Below are positions 54,955-63,432 of a DNA stretch of 64,000 nucleotides, piece by piece. Position 1 is the stretch's first letter, and each line of letters begins with the position of its first letter. The position numbers were made by a program, and so were the translations under genes. Location of the stretch: NCBI GenBank assembly GCA_042095055.1, contig JBELBZ010000002.1:117841-181840 (forward strand). Reading direction: 5' to 3'. This DNA comes from UBA8752 sp042095055. Its GTDB lineage: Bacteria; Bacteroidota; Bacteroidia; Flavobacteriales_D; Sanyastnellaceae. The notes beneath the pieces were generated by a model. It saw nothing but the letters and a program-made list of their open reading frames with translations. It did no database searches and had not been told where the DNA came from.

Positions 54955-56388
54955 CTACCAATCGGCGCCCAAAAAGGGGCCTGTGGTACGCAGGCCGAAA
55001 ATCAGCCACATGTTGGTCGCTTCCAACGCGCCTGTGGTGGTGCGCTGTCCCTCCCAGCGCACGAAGCATTGAACGGGGCTGGCCTCGCCCAAATCCAATG
55101 TGCGTGACACGTCAATTTGCAGCAGTGCGAACCGCCGCAATGTCCCTCCGAGCCAGAGGTAAGATTCGGCGGTACGGTCGATGTCACCAATTTGAGGCAA
55201 GGAGCCCGTGGGGTCCTCTCCCTCGGGATCGTCTCCCCGACTTGAAACGGTGCAACGTCCGTGTAAGGTCCACTTCTTTCGGTTCATATGGCCTTCAATG
55301 CTGCCTTCAAGGAAGTTGGCCCCCAGGGGATGTGCCAGGGGTGTCAGGCCATTGATGTAAGCGCTGGTCGGGGTGAAATGGCTGTAAGTCCAGGGCCTCA
55401 CGCCAGCGGCTTCAACCCGCCACGCTCCCCTGGGGTAGCCCCAATGCATGCCGCCAAGCAAGCCGTACTTGTTGCCCCACCAACCGGTGGAGCCGAGTAT
55501 TTCTGAAACGATGAGTTCGTCGAGCAGCAGTTGGCCGTACAAAAAGCGCTGGCTTTGGTCAGGAGGACCGAGCCGCCATCGCCCTTCGAGGCCGACCAAG
55601 GCGTTGTCGGAGCTCCCTTGGGCATACTCGGTGGGCCGCAGGCTTGTCAAGGGAAGCAGGTAATGGGGTTCGAACAGGCGCTCGCCATCTTCTGTATTCC
55701 AAACGACAGCGCCCCACAACGCTGCGGTGATGCGTTTGCCCATATCCACCTCGAGCCTGTGGCTGATGACCATGCGTTCGATGTTGGTGCGGAGTGGGCC
55801 TGTCTCTGGAACCCAGAACCGGGGGTCTCCTGCAGCGTTTGGCGCGCAATGAATGCTCGCCGCACCTTGTAAAGCCTCGATCCGGTGACGGTAGCGCAGG
55901 CGGCCACCGGCATCCAGCCGGGTTTCTACAAAAGGCACCGGTGCGGAGTGCCGGCCCCGGAAAAGCGAACGCCTGCCCCAACCGTCGTGAAGGGTGTCCC
56001 GGCCCAGGCTGACCTTGAGGGAGGGCAGTGGGATCCAATCCCAGCGCCCACGAAGCCTGTATGCGTTGCGGCTCGATTTGCCGCGTCGGTCATAGCCGGC
56101 CTCGGCAGCCCGCAAGAGCGGCGTGCCCGCCGAATTCAGGAGGTCTACGCTGAGGTGGGATTGGTGTTTTGGACCACGGGTGCCTACCTCGGCAGAGGCT
56201 CGGAAGACCACGCCACCGTTCGGCCCTTCAATGGGAACCGCTCCACCGATCATTTGCGGATGAAGTTGGATGGCCAGCGTCTTCGCGGTATCGGTAAGGC
56301 TCGGATTGTTGGTGTTTTCCTGTGCATAGGCTGTGCCCTGCCCGAAAGGGCCCGCCCAAAGCATTGACATCAACAGCACAAACCTCAT
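54955..56388 (-). CDS. Outer-membrane beta-barrel, Wzi/capsule-assembly-like
   Basis: From ATG 56388 the protein has 477 residues, with a signal peptide ending near TAYAQ. The remainder is rich in alternating strands with aromatic girdle residues and ends in a short strand GADW. The stretch LKVSLGRDTLHDGWGRRSLF followed by RHSAPVPFVETRL resembles the core of the Bacteroidota capsule-assembly Wzi family. Wzi binds surface polysaccharide at the outer membrane. The assignment is by pattern and I hold it loosely; a general OM porin-like barrel is the alternative. It lies just before ctaB and after the WecA-like gene. Confidence 0.65.
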   Translation of the reverse strand: MRFVLLMSMLWAGPFGQGTAYAQENTNNPSLTDTAKTLAIQLHPQMIGGAVPIEGPNGGVVFRASAEVGTRGPKHQSHLSVDLLNSAGTPLLRAAEAGYDRRGKSSRNAYRLRGRWDWIPLPSLKVSLGRDTLHDGWGRRSLFRGRHSAPVPFVETRLDAGGRLRYRHRIEALQGAASIHCAPNAAGDPRFWVPETGPLRTNIERMVISHRLEVDMGKRITAALWGAVVWNTEDGERLFEPHYLLPLTSLRPTEYAQGSSDNALVGLEGRWRLGPPDQSQRFLYGQLLLDELIVSEILGSTGWWGNKYGLLGGMHWGYPRGAWRVEAAGVRPWTYSHFTPTSAYINGLTPLAHPLGANFLEGSIEGHMNRKKWTLHGRCTVSSRGDDPEGEDPTGSLPQIGDIDRTAESYLWLGGTLRRFALLQIDVSRTLDLGEASPVQCFVRWEGQRTTTGALEATNMWLIFGLRTTGPFLGADW

Positions 56389-56462
56389 GGTGCAAACGTA
56401 GGCGATGAAACAGGGGTGTTGGAATTCCAGATTCCGAGGGGGCACCAGAAACTGGCCAGACT

Positions 56463-57542
56463 TTACAGGGTCTTGGCGTTTTCCTTTCTGCGCAGAGCGC
56501 GGGCCAAAACCTGTAGCTTTTCCAGACCAATGATGATCAGAGGCAGGGTAAAAGCACATCCCAGCAGCACAAAGAATGCCGCTGTTGGCTCCATTTGTGG
56601 AAGGCTGAAGCCCAAAGAAATCATGATGGCCGTGTAGCCGTGGATGAAAAGGGCGGCTTGCAAGTGGGACATGCCCAGTTTGAGCAACCGGTGATGCAGG
56701 TGGTTGCGATCGGCTGTGAAAGGCGATTTGCCCTGCATGACCCGAAGTGAGAAAATCCGCAGGGTGTCCACCAGGGGATAGCTCAACGTGGTCATGGCCA
56801 AAACAGGCAATGAGCGGTGTCCCCACATTTGTGGCACTTGTTCGGCGGGGGTTTGCATGATGCTCGTGGCCATCACATAGATGAACATGCCGAGTATGAG
56901 CGAACCACAGTCCCCAAGAAAGATTCGGGCAGGTGTGATGTTGAAGATCAAAAACGCAGTGAGTGATCCGGCAAGTGCCAGACAGAGAATGGCATAATCA
57001 CTTTGTCCGGTGACCTGAAACCACAGCGTGCACGCGATGGCAATGAGCAGGCCATAGCCGCCAGCCAAGGTGTCGATGCCGTCGATCAGGTTGACAGCAT
57101 TGACCACTACGATGTACACAAATAGGGAAAAGAGCGGGGCGAACCAGCCAGACAAGGCACCCCATCCAAACAGGTTGCCGAAATCTGTAATGGCAAACCC
57201 TCCGCCGAGAATGAGGATGCATCCCACACCAATCTGGGTCCACAGTTTTTTCAGGGGGTCGAGCTCCGTGAGGTCGTCCTTTAGACCGAGAAAAAAGAGG
57301 ATGAGCGAGCCTGCAGCCAGCCTTAAAAATGGAACCGCACCTTCTCCTTCTGGGTGCACCAAAAGGCATGTGGTGAAGAGCGTTCCAATAAAAACCAATA
57401 CACCACCCAATCTGGGTACGCTTCGCTTGTGAACCTTTCGGTCCTCTGACGGCTCATCGAGCAGATTTCTCTGCAGCGCGAGCTGAATAAGCGAAGGCAT
57501 TCCGAGCATCACAATAGCGAATGCGAGCAGAAATGACAGCAT
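56463..57542 (-). CDS. MraY/WecA-family glycosyl-1-phosphate transferase
   Basis: An integral membrane enzyme of 359 residues with about 11 helices. It transfers a sugar phosphate from a UDP-sugar to undecaprenyl phosphate, starting surface glycan synthesis. The catalytic Asp pair is in LGLKDDLTELDPLKKL, and NLIDGIDTLAGGYG, FLGDCGSLILG and the closing NHLHHRLLKLGMSH with its His residues are all present. The substrate is most likely UDP-GlcNAc, as in WecA. Wzi-like genes lie on both sides. Confidence 0.93.
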   Translation of the reverse strand: MLSFLLAFAIVMLGMPSLIQLALQRNLLDEPSEDRKVHKRSVPRLGGVLVFIGTLFTTCLLVHPEGEGAVPFLRLAAGSLILFFLGLKDDLTELDPLKKLWTQIGVGCILILGGGFAITDFGNLFGWGALSGWFAPLFSLFVYIVVVNAVNLIDGIDTLAGGYGLLIAIACTLWFQVTGQSDYAILCLALAGSLTAFLIFNITPARIFLGDCGSLILGMFIYVMATSIMQTPAEQVPQMWGHRSLPVLAMTTLSYPLVDTLRIFSLRVMQGKSPFTADRNHLHHRLLKLGMSHLQAALFIHGYTAIMISLGFSLPQMEPTAAFFVLLGCAFTLPLIIIGLEKLQVLARALRRKENAKTL

Positions 57543-57654
57543 CAGTTTTGGTTAAGGCTAAAGGTAAGAATTTTCTGACAAACTCCGACAGAGTATCTAA
57601 TCCTCACGCCCAATTATATTCCTTTTAAGATAATATTTATACGTGGCTTTTCCA
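57543..57654. other. AT-rich gap between the WecA-like gene and the next Wzi-like gene
   Basis: About 110 bases, clearly more AT-rich than the surrounding genes, lying upstream of the WecA-like gene on the minus strand. It presumably holds that gene's promoter; TTACCTTTAG at the near end is a possible -7 box. It contains CCAATTATAT (57610-57619), also found at 63288-63297. Confidence 0.5.
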
Positions 57655-59244
57655 TCAATGGTTTCGTCTAAAATTGAAAATGGGCGCTGTGACCCCAAAA
57701 CTCCACCAGGATCCTGCAGTTTCTCCATACCATCCGGGGGATTGCATGTAGCTGACAAAAGGAGACCACGGTACCAGTGGGGGCCACCACCGGCTGGGCA
57801 GGTTTTGGCGTCGAACCCCATTTGATCCGGGGTCTGCAGCAGCAGAGGGAAAGCTCAGTGTGCCTTTCCATGAGGGGCTGAGTTCGGGCAAAACAGCCCT
57901 GCTGTTCCCCTCGGCTTGGGGCAAGCCGACCTCGGCTGCCAATGTGACCCCACCCATCCTCCATTCGACACCTTGCACACAATAGGGCGTGAGGCTCGAC
58001 CAACGGTCAATGCCCAAACTGCTTCCAGGAATTCCCGGATGGAGCCCTTGTGGTACCGATCGGTTGACGGGGGCGAGCTCGGTCCAGAAGGACCAACTTT
58101 CACCGTGCCTCACATGTCCAATCATGCCTTGCCATGCGGCGCCATCGCCGTCAGCGCTCATGCCTTCAAAGCGGGAATCGCGCCACGGGTGGCGGCGAAG
58201 TTGGCCGTACCAGGTGGACTTTGGCCGCCGCCATTGAACGTCTATGCCTTGGTGGCCAGTGAGGTACCAAGGTGCTGTTGTCTTTGGATTGGGGAGGACC
58301 CAAGGGGCGAGGGCGCGCATCCATTCTACAGCGCCTCGGCCGTCTTGCGAGCGGTCTGCTACGTCCGTCCAACGCGCCACCATGAACGTGATGTCCAAAG
58401 ACTGTCCCTTCCACTTGAAAGATTTTGTGGCGCTCCGGATGCCCAACCCCAAAGGCCGGTAGCGTCCTTCTCTTGCACCGTTTGCAGGAAGCCGCTCTGG
58501 GCCTTTTTGGCGGGATTGTGCCCACCGGTAGACCCATCCTCTGCCCAATTGCAGTTCGGCGAGCAGGTAGGGTGCAGGTGCCCGGGCGCCATTCCATAAA
58601 ATATTGCGCGTGCCAGGCCCCAAACCGGTGGCTCCCAGTCCCCACTGTACGCGCAAGTTTTGGTGGGGTTGGGCATCGAACCACACTTCGGCGAGGCTGT
58701 GGTCGAGGGTGTACAGACCTCCTTCGGTTGGCCTCAGTTTCCCTGTTCCCATTCCAGGGTATGCCTGGGCATTGAGCACGGCCTCCGTCTCGGGTGATAC
58801 CAGGACCCTCTGCATCTCCAGCACCCTGCCTCCAAACCGAATTTGGCCGTCGATGCTCCCGGAATAGCGGACGCCACGAATGTTGCGAAACCCTTGCTGG
58901 ATGGGGTCGGCCCCTCCTGTATTTAGCCTCCTCCGGTCCAATGAAATGTCGACAATGGGGTCGAGGGCCAATTGGAGGGCGCCGTCGCTGAACAGGGCAT
59001 GGCGGTGCCACCAGGTATCCCGGCCGCCTTGGGAAGGGGGCAAGGTCCGGAGCGAGTCAAAAGGGAGGTGTCCGAATTCCGCTGGCGTGGTAAAGGCAGT
59101 CATGCGCCGGCCATCAGGCAGCCGGTCGGGAACAGCGATTTGGGCAGAAATGGGGGTGTAGAGCGTGGCAATAAGAAGACACAACGCGGGAGGCAACGCC
59201 CGCCAGAAAAGCGAAAGACCAGGCTGTAGACCAGGCCTTCTCAT
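57655..59244 (-). CDS. Outer-membrane beta-barrel, Wzi/capsule-assembly-like (second copy)
   Basis: The 529-residue protein has a signal peptide ending near PISAQ. The mature part is strand- and aromatic-rich and ends in PIFNFRRNH, a good final barrel strand. GLGATGLGPGTRNILWNGAR followed by APAPYLLAELQLGRGWVYRW resembles the Wzi core and is similar in layout, though not closely in sequence, to the barrel at 55-56.4 kb. It overlaps the start of fcl's stop by 4 bases, so it may be translated with fcl and act on the same fucose-containing glycan. The assignment is tentative. Confidence 0.65.
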   Translation of the reverse strand: MRRPGLQPGLSLFWRALPPALCLLIATLYTPISAQIAVPDRLPDGRRMTAFTTPAEFGHLPFDSLRTLPPSQGGRDTWWHRHALFSDGALQLALDPIVDISLDRRRLNTGGADPIQQGFRNIRGVRYSGSIDGQIRFGGRVLEMQRVLVSPETEAVLNAQAYPGMGTGKLRPTEGGLYTLDHSLAEVWFDAQPHQNLRVQWGLGATGLGPGTRNILWNGARAPAPYLLAELQLGRGWVYRWAQSRQKGPERLPANGAREGRYRPLGLGIRSATKSFKWKGQSLDITFMVARWTDVADRSQDGRGAVEWMRALAPWVLPNPKTTAPWYLTGHQGIDVQWRRPKSTWYGQLRRHPWRDSRFEGMSADGDGAAWQGMIGHVRHGESWSFWTELAPVNRSVPQGLHPGIPGSSLGIDRWSSLTPYCVQGVEWRMGGVTLAAEVGLPQAEGNSRAVLPELSPSWKGTLSFPSAAADPGSNGVRRQNLPSRWWPPLVPWSPFVSYMQSPGWYGETAGSWWSFGVTAPIFNFRRNH

Positions 59245-60185
59245 TTGGCGCGCACAGCGTCAGGTGCTTGCTTGAATTCCTTGTATACCTCGGAAAGCCC
59301 TTGTTGCAATTCGATGGCGTGTTTCCAACCGAGGTTGTGGATTCTGCTGCAGTCCATGAGTTTGCGTGGCGTCCCGTCGGGCTTGTCCGTATCCCAGGCG
59401 ATGTCTCCCGTGAAACCCACGATGTCGCGGATGGTTTCGGCGAGTTCTTTGATCGGCAGGTCCTCTCCGGTTCCCACGTTGACGTGTTCTTTTCCGTTGT
59501 AGTGCTCCATCAGGAACATACACGCTGCGGCCAGATCGTCCACGTGCAAGAATTCGCGTCGGGGTGAACCGGTTCCCCAGCAGGGCACCGCACTGTCACC
59601 GCGCTCTTTCGCTTCGTGGAATTTCCGGATCAAGGCTGGAACCACATGGCTGTTGTTCAAGTCATAGTTGTCGCCCGGGCCATAGAGGTTGGTGGGCATG
59701 GCTGAAATGAAATTCGAGCCGTATTGGTCCCGGTAGGACTCACACAATTTGATGCCGGCGATTTTGGCGATGGCGTAGGGTTCGTTTGTGGGCTCCAGGG
59801 CTCCGGTGAGCAGCGCGTCTTCTCGGAGGGGCTGAGCCGCCAATTTGGGGTAGATGCAACTTGAACCCAGGAAGAGGAGCTTCTCGACGCCGACAGTATG
59901 GGCAGCGTGAATGAGGTTGGCCTCAATCATCAGGTTGTCGTAGAGAAAGTCGGCCCTGTAGATGTTGTTGGCATGGATGCCGCCCACTTTTGCCGCTGCG
60001 AGAAAGACATGGGTGGGCTTTTCGCGCGCCATCATCGCCTGGACTGCGGACTGGTCCCTCAGGTCGAGCTCTGCGCTGGTAAAGGTGATGGGGGCCGGTA
60101 GTCCGGCCGCCTGGAGGGCGCGACAAATGGCGCTGCCGACCATACCACGGTGTCCAGCTACGTAGATGCGAGAGGAGGCGTTCAT
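59241..60185 (-). CDS. fcl: GDP-L-fucose synthase
   Basis: Epimerises and reduces GDP-4-keto-6-deoxymannose to GDP-L-fucose, using NADPH. The 314-residue protein has the nucleotide-binding GHRGMVGSAI, LFLGSSCIYPKLA near residue 105, the Tyr-x-x-x-Lys pair in YAIAKIAGI, and RREFLHVDDLA. Its stop overlaps the Wzi-like gene start by 4 bases. gmd, which makes its substrate, is 19 kb away. Confidence 0.97.
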   Translation of the reverse strand: MNASSRIYVAGHRGMVGSAICRALQAAGLPAPITFTSAELDLRDQSAVQAMMAREKPTHVFLAAAKVGGIHANNIYRADFLYDNLMIEANLIHAAHTVGVEKLLFLGSSCIYPKLAAQPLREDALLTGALEPTNEPYAIAKIAGIKLCESYRDQYGSNFISAMPTNLYGPGDNYDLNNSHVVPALIRKFHEAKERGDSAVPCWGTGSPRREFLHVDDLAAACMFLMEHYNGKEHVNVGTGEDLPIKELAETIRDIVGFTGDIAWDTDKPDGTPRKLMDCSRIHNLGWKHAIELQQGLSEVYKEFKQAPDAVRAK

Positions 60186-60206
60186 GACAGTTCTAAAGTT
60201 ACGGAT

Positions 60207-61082
60207 TTAACGCTGCGCGGAATGCCTTGCAAACGCATTGGACAGGGCATTGAAGGCCAAAACGAGAGAAACGATGCAGGCCCCCGGTACGAGCGCGAGG
60301 TGGGCATGCCCTGTGAGGATGGCGCCGTAATGGTCGCGGATGAGGTTGCCCCAGCTCGGCATGGGGATTTGCGCGCCCACCCCCATAAAACTCAGGCCGG
60401 CTTCGATGAGGATGGCGGCGGCAAAATTGGCCGACGCGATGACGGCGATGGGGCCGGTGAGGTTGGGCAGGATGTGCAGGAATACGATGCGGGGGGTGGA
60501 CAGGCCCAGCACCCTGCCCGCTTCGACCCACTCAACGTTGCGCAAAGCGATCACTTGCCCGCGCACAACGCGCGCCACCTCAACCCACATGGAGAGGCCT
60601 ATGGCCAGGAACACTTGCTCAAAGCCTTTGCCAAAAGCCAAGGTCAAGGCGAGCACCAATAAGAGGGTGGGGATGCTCCATACGACCTGCAGCAACCAGC
60701 TCACCGCAGCATCAAAACCGCCGCCCAAGTATCCAGCCAATGCCCCAAGTGGGATGCCGATGAGCAACGACAACAGCACGGCCACAAGTCCAACCGCAAG
60801 AGAGAGCCCAGACCCTGCTGCGATGCGGGAGAAGTAGTCGCGACCGAAGCGATCGGTTCCAAGAACAAAGGTTCTCTGGGTGTTCTGACCATCGGGAAGG
60901 GCCATTTGCACCGATGCTCCTGGGGGCAGCATCGACCACTCGAGGTGTTGGTCGTTGGCGTGTTGGGTCGGGTCGGGCCGCCACATGTGACCGGTGGAGG
61001 CCACGATGGTCCACAGCAGAATCCACGCTGCCCCAAGTAAGGCGGTGGGTTCGCTGCGGAAAAAGGCGCGGATCGCTTGCAC
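60207..61082 (-). CDS. OppC/DppC-type ABC transporter permease
   Basis: One of the two membrane subunits of a peptide/nickel-type importer. The 291-residue protein has about six helices. The N-terminal FRSEPTALLGAAW is typical of OppC, and the conserved DRFGRDYFSRIAAGSGLSLA and the EAA-like loop (ARVVRGQVIALRNVEWVEAGRVLG) are clear. No binding protein, OppB or ATPase gene lies nearby, so its partners are encoded elsewhere. Substrate unknown. Confidence 0.9.
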   Translation of the reverse strand: MQAIRAFFRSEPTALLGAAWILLWTIVASTGHMWRPDPTQHANDQHLEWSMLPPGASVQMALPDGQNTQRTFVLGTDRFGRDYFSRIAAGSGLSLAVGLVAVLLSLLIGIPLGALAGYLGGGFDAAVSWLLQVVWSIPTLLLVLALTLAFGKGFEQVFLAIGLSMWVEVARVVRGQVIALRNVEWVEAGRVLGLSTPRIVFLHILPNLTGPIAVIASANFAAAILIEAGLSFMGVGAQIPMPSWGNLIRDHYGAILTGHAHLALVPGACIVSLVLAFNALSNAFARHSAQR

Positions 61083-61091
61083 GTTCGAAAA

Positions 61092-62243
61092 TTAGGCGGC
61101 AGTTCGGCCTTTCCACGGGGCTTTTCGGAACGGCATCAAAAGCAGGGTGGTGATGATGAACAGTGGGTGGACTGCAGCCAAGAGCGCGAGCGTACCCCAG
61201 CGTCTGCCCGCTCCCATGCCGTCAAAGAGTCCGTATGCCCTTCCGACGAGGTGAGTGTAGGTCATGTCGATGGCGGCTTTTGCCAGCCAAAACCCACCGC
61301 CCGCGAGGGGGTTCACGATCAGCAAGGCGGCGCCGAGTAGATGCACGCCAGCAATGATGGTGGCGACCCGGCGTGCTTCGGACAGCGCCTTGGGGTAGGC
61401 TGCAGATTTGGCGCCCCATCGGATGCGTTGGTCGAGGAGTGTCTGGAAGTCCGGCATCGGGGCGGCAGACGCCATCGAATCAGGCTGTCCGCACCAACCT
61501 ACCCGAGCGCCGTCGCCCCGTTGGATGAGGCTGGCCAGCGCAAACACATCGTCTCCACTTGCCAAATCGGGGCGCAGCCCCTCGTGCGGAAATGCGCTTT
61601 TGCGCCAGACCCAAGCTCCCCCGCTGGCCATGGCCGGCCGTTGGCGTCGGGCTGCAGCCACAGCCCAACCTTGCATCGCTGCGAAGTCCAACGCCTGCAG
61701 GTGTTCAAAGGTGCTTTGCGGTGCCCCGTGGGATGTGGAAGCCAGCCTCAAGGGCAGGAGCAACATGTCGGTCTGAGGGCCATGGGTGTGGAGGTGCTGT
61801 GCAATGCTTTGGACAAAGTGAGGCCCGACCCGAACGTCAGCATCGACTTGAATCACCCATGGGTGCGCTGCTGCTCGGATGCCTGCAGACAAGCCGGGCT
61901 TCTTGCCTTTTCCTGGATTGGACATGCTGCGCAAGGGAAAAGGCAAGCTGCCCATGGCGGCGATGGCCTCGGGTGTACCGTCCACTGAGTCGTCGTCTAC
62001 GACGATGACTTCCTTTGGCATGGAGGTGCCAGCAGCGAGGTCATGGAGCAGCTGCGGGAGTGTTGCGGCTTCATTGCGCACCGGCAAGACAATGGAAACC
62101 TCAGCTGGGCTTGCTGACGCTGCCTTGGGCGTTGAACCGTCTTGCAGAAATGCGCCGCGGAAACCCCGCGACCACTGTTGGACCTGAAGCAGGTGGCACA
62201 GTAAAAAGAGAAATGCCGAAAGGGAGAGCAGCGGGGCAATCAC
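61092..62243 (-). CDS. GT2-family membrane glycosyltransferase
   Basis: From GTG 62243 the protein has 383 residues. An N-terminal helix precedes a GT-A domain: VSIVLPVRNEAATLPQLL, VIVVDDDSVDGT, VIQVDADVRVGPHF as the D-x-D site, and LDQRIRWGAKSAA as the Q-x-x-R-W-like motif. Two or three helices near the C-terminus hold it in the membrane. GTG overlaps the stop of the LPG-synthase-type gene by 4 bases; an ATG at 62339 inside that gene is less likely. Probably adds a sugar to a lipid carrier or a carotenoid-like lipid. Confidence 0.88.
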   Translation of the reverse strand: MIAPLLSLSAFLFLLCHLLQVQQWSRGFRGAFLQDGSTPKAASASPAEVSIVLPVRNEAATLPQLLHDLAAGTSMPKEVIVVDDDSVDGTPEAIAAMGSLPFPLRSMSNPGKGKKPGLSAGIRAAAHPWVIQVDADVRVGPHFVQSIAQHLHTHGPQTDMLLLPLRLASTSHGAPQSTFEHLQALDFAAMQGWAVAAARRQRPAMASGGAWVWRKSAFPHEGLRPDLASGDDVFALASLIQRGDGARVGWCGQPDSMASAAPMPDFQTLLDQRIRWGAKSAAYPKALSEARRVATIIAGVHLLGAALLIVNPLAGGGFWLAKAAIDMTYTHLVGRAYGLFDGMGAGRRWGTLALLAAVHPLFIITTLLLMPFRKAPWKGRTAA

Positions 62244-63256
62244 ATGCCCAATTTCGCCTTTCTTGATTTGCGCTTGCTCTGGTGGCGCGCATGCCAGATC
62301 AACCCCACTATCGAAGGAATGAAAAGGTTGATGACCCACAAAGTGAGCATGGCGGCAACAACAGCAGTGGTGTCAATGGATGTGGGCGAGTCCAGCACCA
62401 GCAAGGCAGCAGCTTCGCGAAATCCCAAGTCCCCAAAAGCGGGCATGGGCGCAAGGCTGGTCAGTCCCCAAGTGAGGGCTGCGCCTTGTCCTTGGATGTA
62501 GAGTTTTCCCGCGTTGTCGGGCCATGCATGCAAATGACCAAAGGCGTTTAAGACCAGGACAAATTGCGCGAGCATCACGAAATAGCGAAAGATGCTGAGC
62601 GACAAAGCGCGCATTCTTCTGACCGTGGGGATTTTTCTGCTTTGCCCCCAATGGCCCAAAAGACCACTCTTCTTCAAGCTGAGCCAAAATGCGGGGCTCC
62701 AACCGATGTACAATGCCAGTGTGATGCCTGATATGACCAGCAGCACAGCAGCAGCAAGGAAGCGCCCGATGCAAAAGAGCGCAATGGCTGTTCCTGTGAT
62801 GGTGCACCACCATTGAGAAACGCTCGATGAAGAAAAAGCCCGCAAGGCCATGTTTCGTTCTCGGGGTTTCACGGCAGCAACCCTGCCTATTCCTGCTCCA
62901 AGTCTAAAAGGACCCACCATGCTCCAAGCTGTTCCGTAGAGGACTTCTCTGATCCGGCGAGGCATGCGCGCCCAAGGGAGCAATTCAGCCCACTTGAGGG
63001 ATTCAAGCCACCAGTTGAGTGGAACGAGGGCCACGGCCACAACGAGGGCATCGGTATATATGGTCCATTGCCAAGCTTCCGCTGGCAAGCTGTGCAGCTT
63101 CGAATAGAGCCAATACCCGCACAGCAAAAGCGGACAAAAAAAGAGCAAGCCCCATTGGATGGGCGCGGGCAAACCTAAGCTTGCCGGCCATGGCTTGCTT
63201 TTGGATGGTCCAACCGCGTGGGTGGATGCTGCTGTTGATTTGGTCGCCGAAGACAC
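62240..63256 (-). CDS. LPG-synthase-type (UPF0104) membrane protein
   Basis: An integral membrane protein of 338 residues with about eight helices, corresponding to the flippase-like transmembrane part of lysylphosphatidylglycerol synthases without the aminoacyl-transferase domain. The stretch RLGAGIGRVAAV near residue 117 and LTSLAPMPAFGDLGFREAAAL near 265 match the family. It starts with a GTG at 63256. Coupled by a 4-base overlap to the GT2 gene; the pair may make and move a glycolipid, which is inference. Confidence 0.82.
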   Translation of the reverse strand: MSSATKSTAASTHAVGPSKSKPWPASLGLPAPIQWGLLFFCPLLLCGYWLYSKLHSLPAEAWQWTIYTDALVVAVALVPLNWWLESLKWAELLPWARMPRRIREVLYGTAWSMVGPFRLGAGIGRVAAVKPRERNMALRAFSSSSVSQWWCTITGTAIALFCIGRFLAAAVLLVISGITLALYIGWSPAFWLSLKKSGLLGHWGQSRKIPTVRRMRALSLSIFRYFVMLAQFVLVLNAFGHLHAWPDNAGKLYIQGQGAALTWGLTSLAPMPAFGDLGFREAAALLVLDSPTSIDTTAVVAAMLTLWVINLFIPSIVGLIWHARHQSKRKSRKAKLGM

Positions 63257-63432
63257 AGTTGCAATTTACGATCTAACCCCAAGACATCCAATTATATGTA
63301 TCACTGAATTATCATACATAATCGACGCATCTCATTCTTTATACACCGAGTTGGGTTACAGGCCTGTTGTTTTTGGTTTTCCTTCAATTCGTGCCTCTCG
63401 CTGCTCGGATTGTGGCTGTTGCGTGTCACCTT
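63257..63432. other. AT-rich divergent region upstream of ruvC
   Basis: About 175 bases between two divergent genes. Bases 63255-63360 are much richer in A and T than the rest of the window. They contain CCAATTATAT (63288-63297) and an inverted repeat with arms at 63295-63301 and 63314-63320. No open frame here looks real. Confidence 0.5.
63295..63320. repeat. Inverted repeat in the divergent promoter region
   Basis: Arms TATGTAT (63295-63301) and ATACATA (63314-63320) form a perfect 7-base inverted repeat with a 12-base spacer, in an AT-rich intergenic region. It could be an operator for the LPG-synthase-type operon or for ruvC, or chance in AT-rich DNA. Confidence 0.4.

Noticed and set aside
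57597..57821. Possible frameshift at the end of the second Wzi-like barrel, suggested by a neighbouring frame running on into AT-rich DNA
   Set aside because: The main frame ends in a good terminal barrel strand (PIFNFRRNH), so no frameshift is needed.
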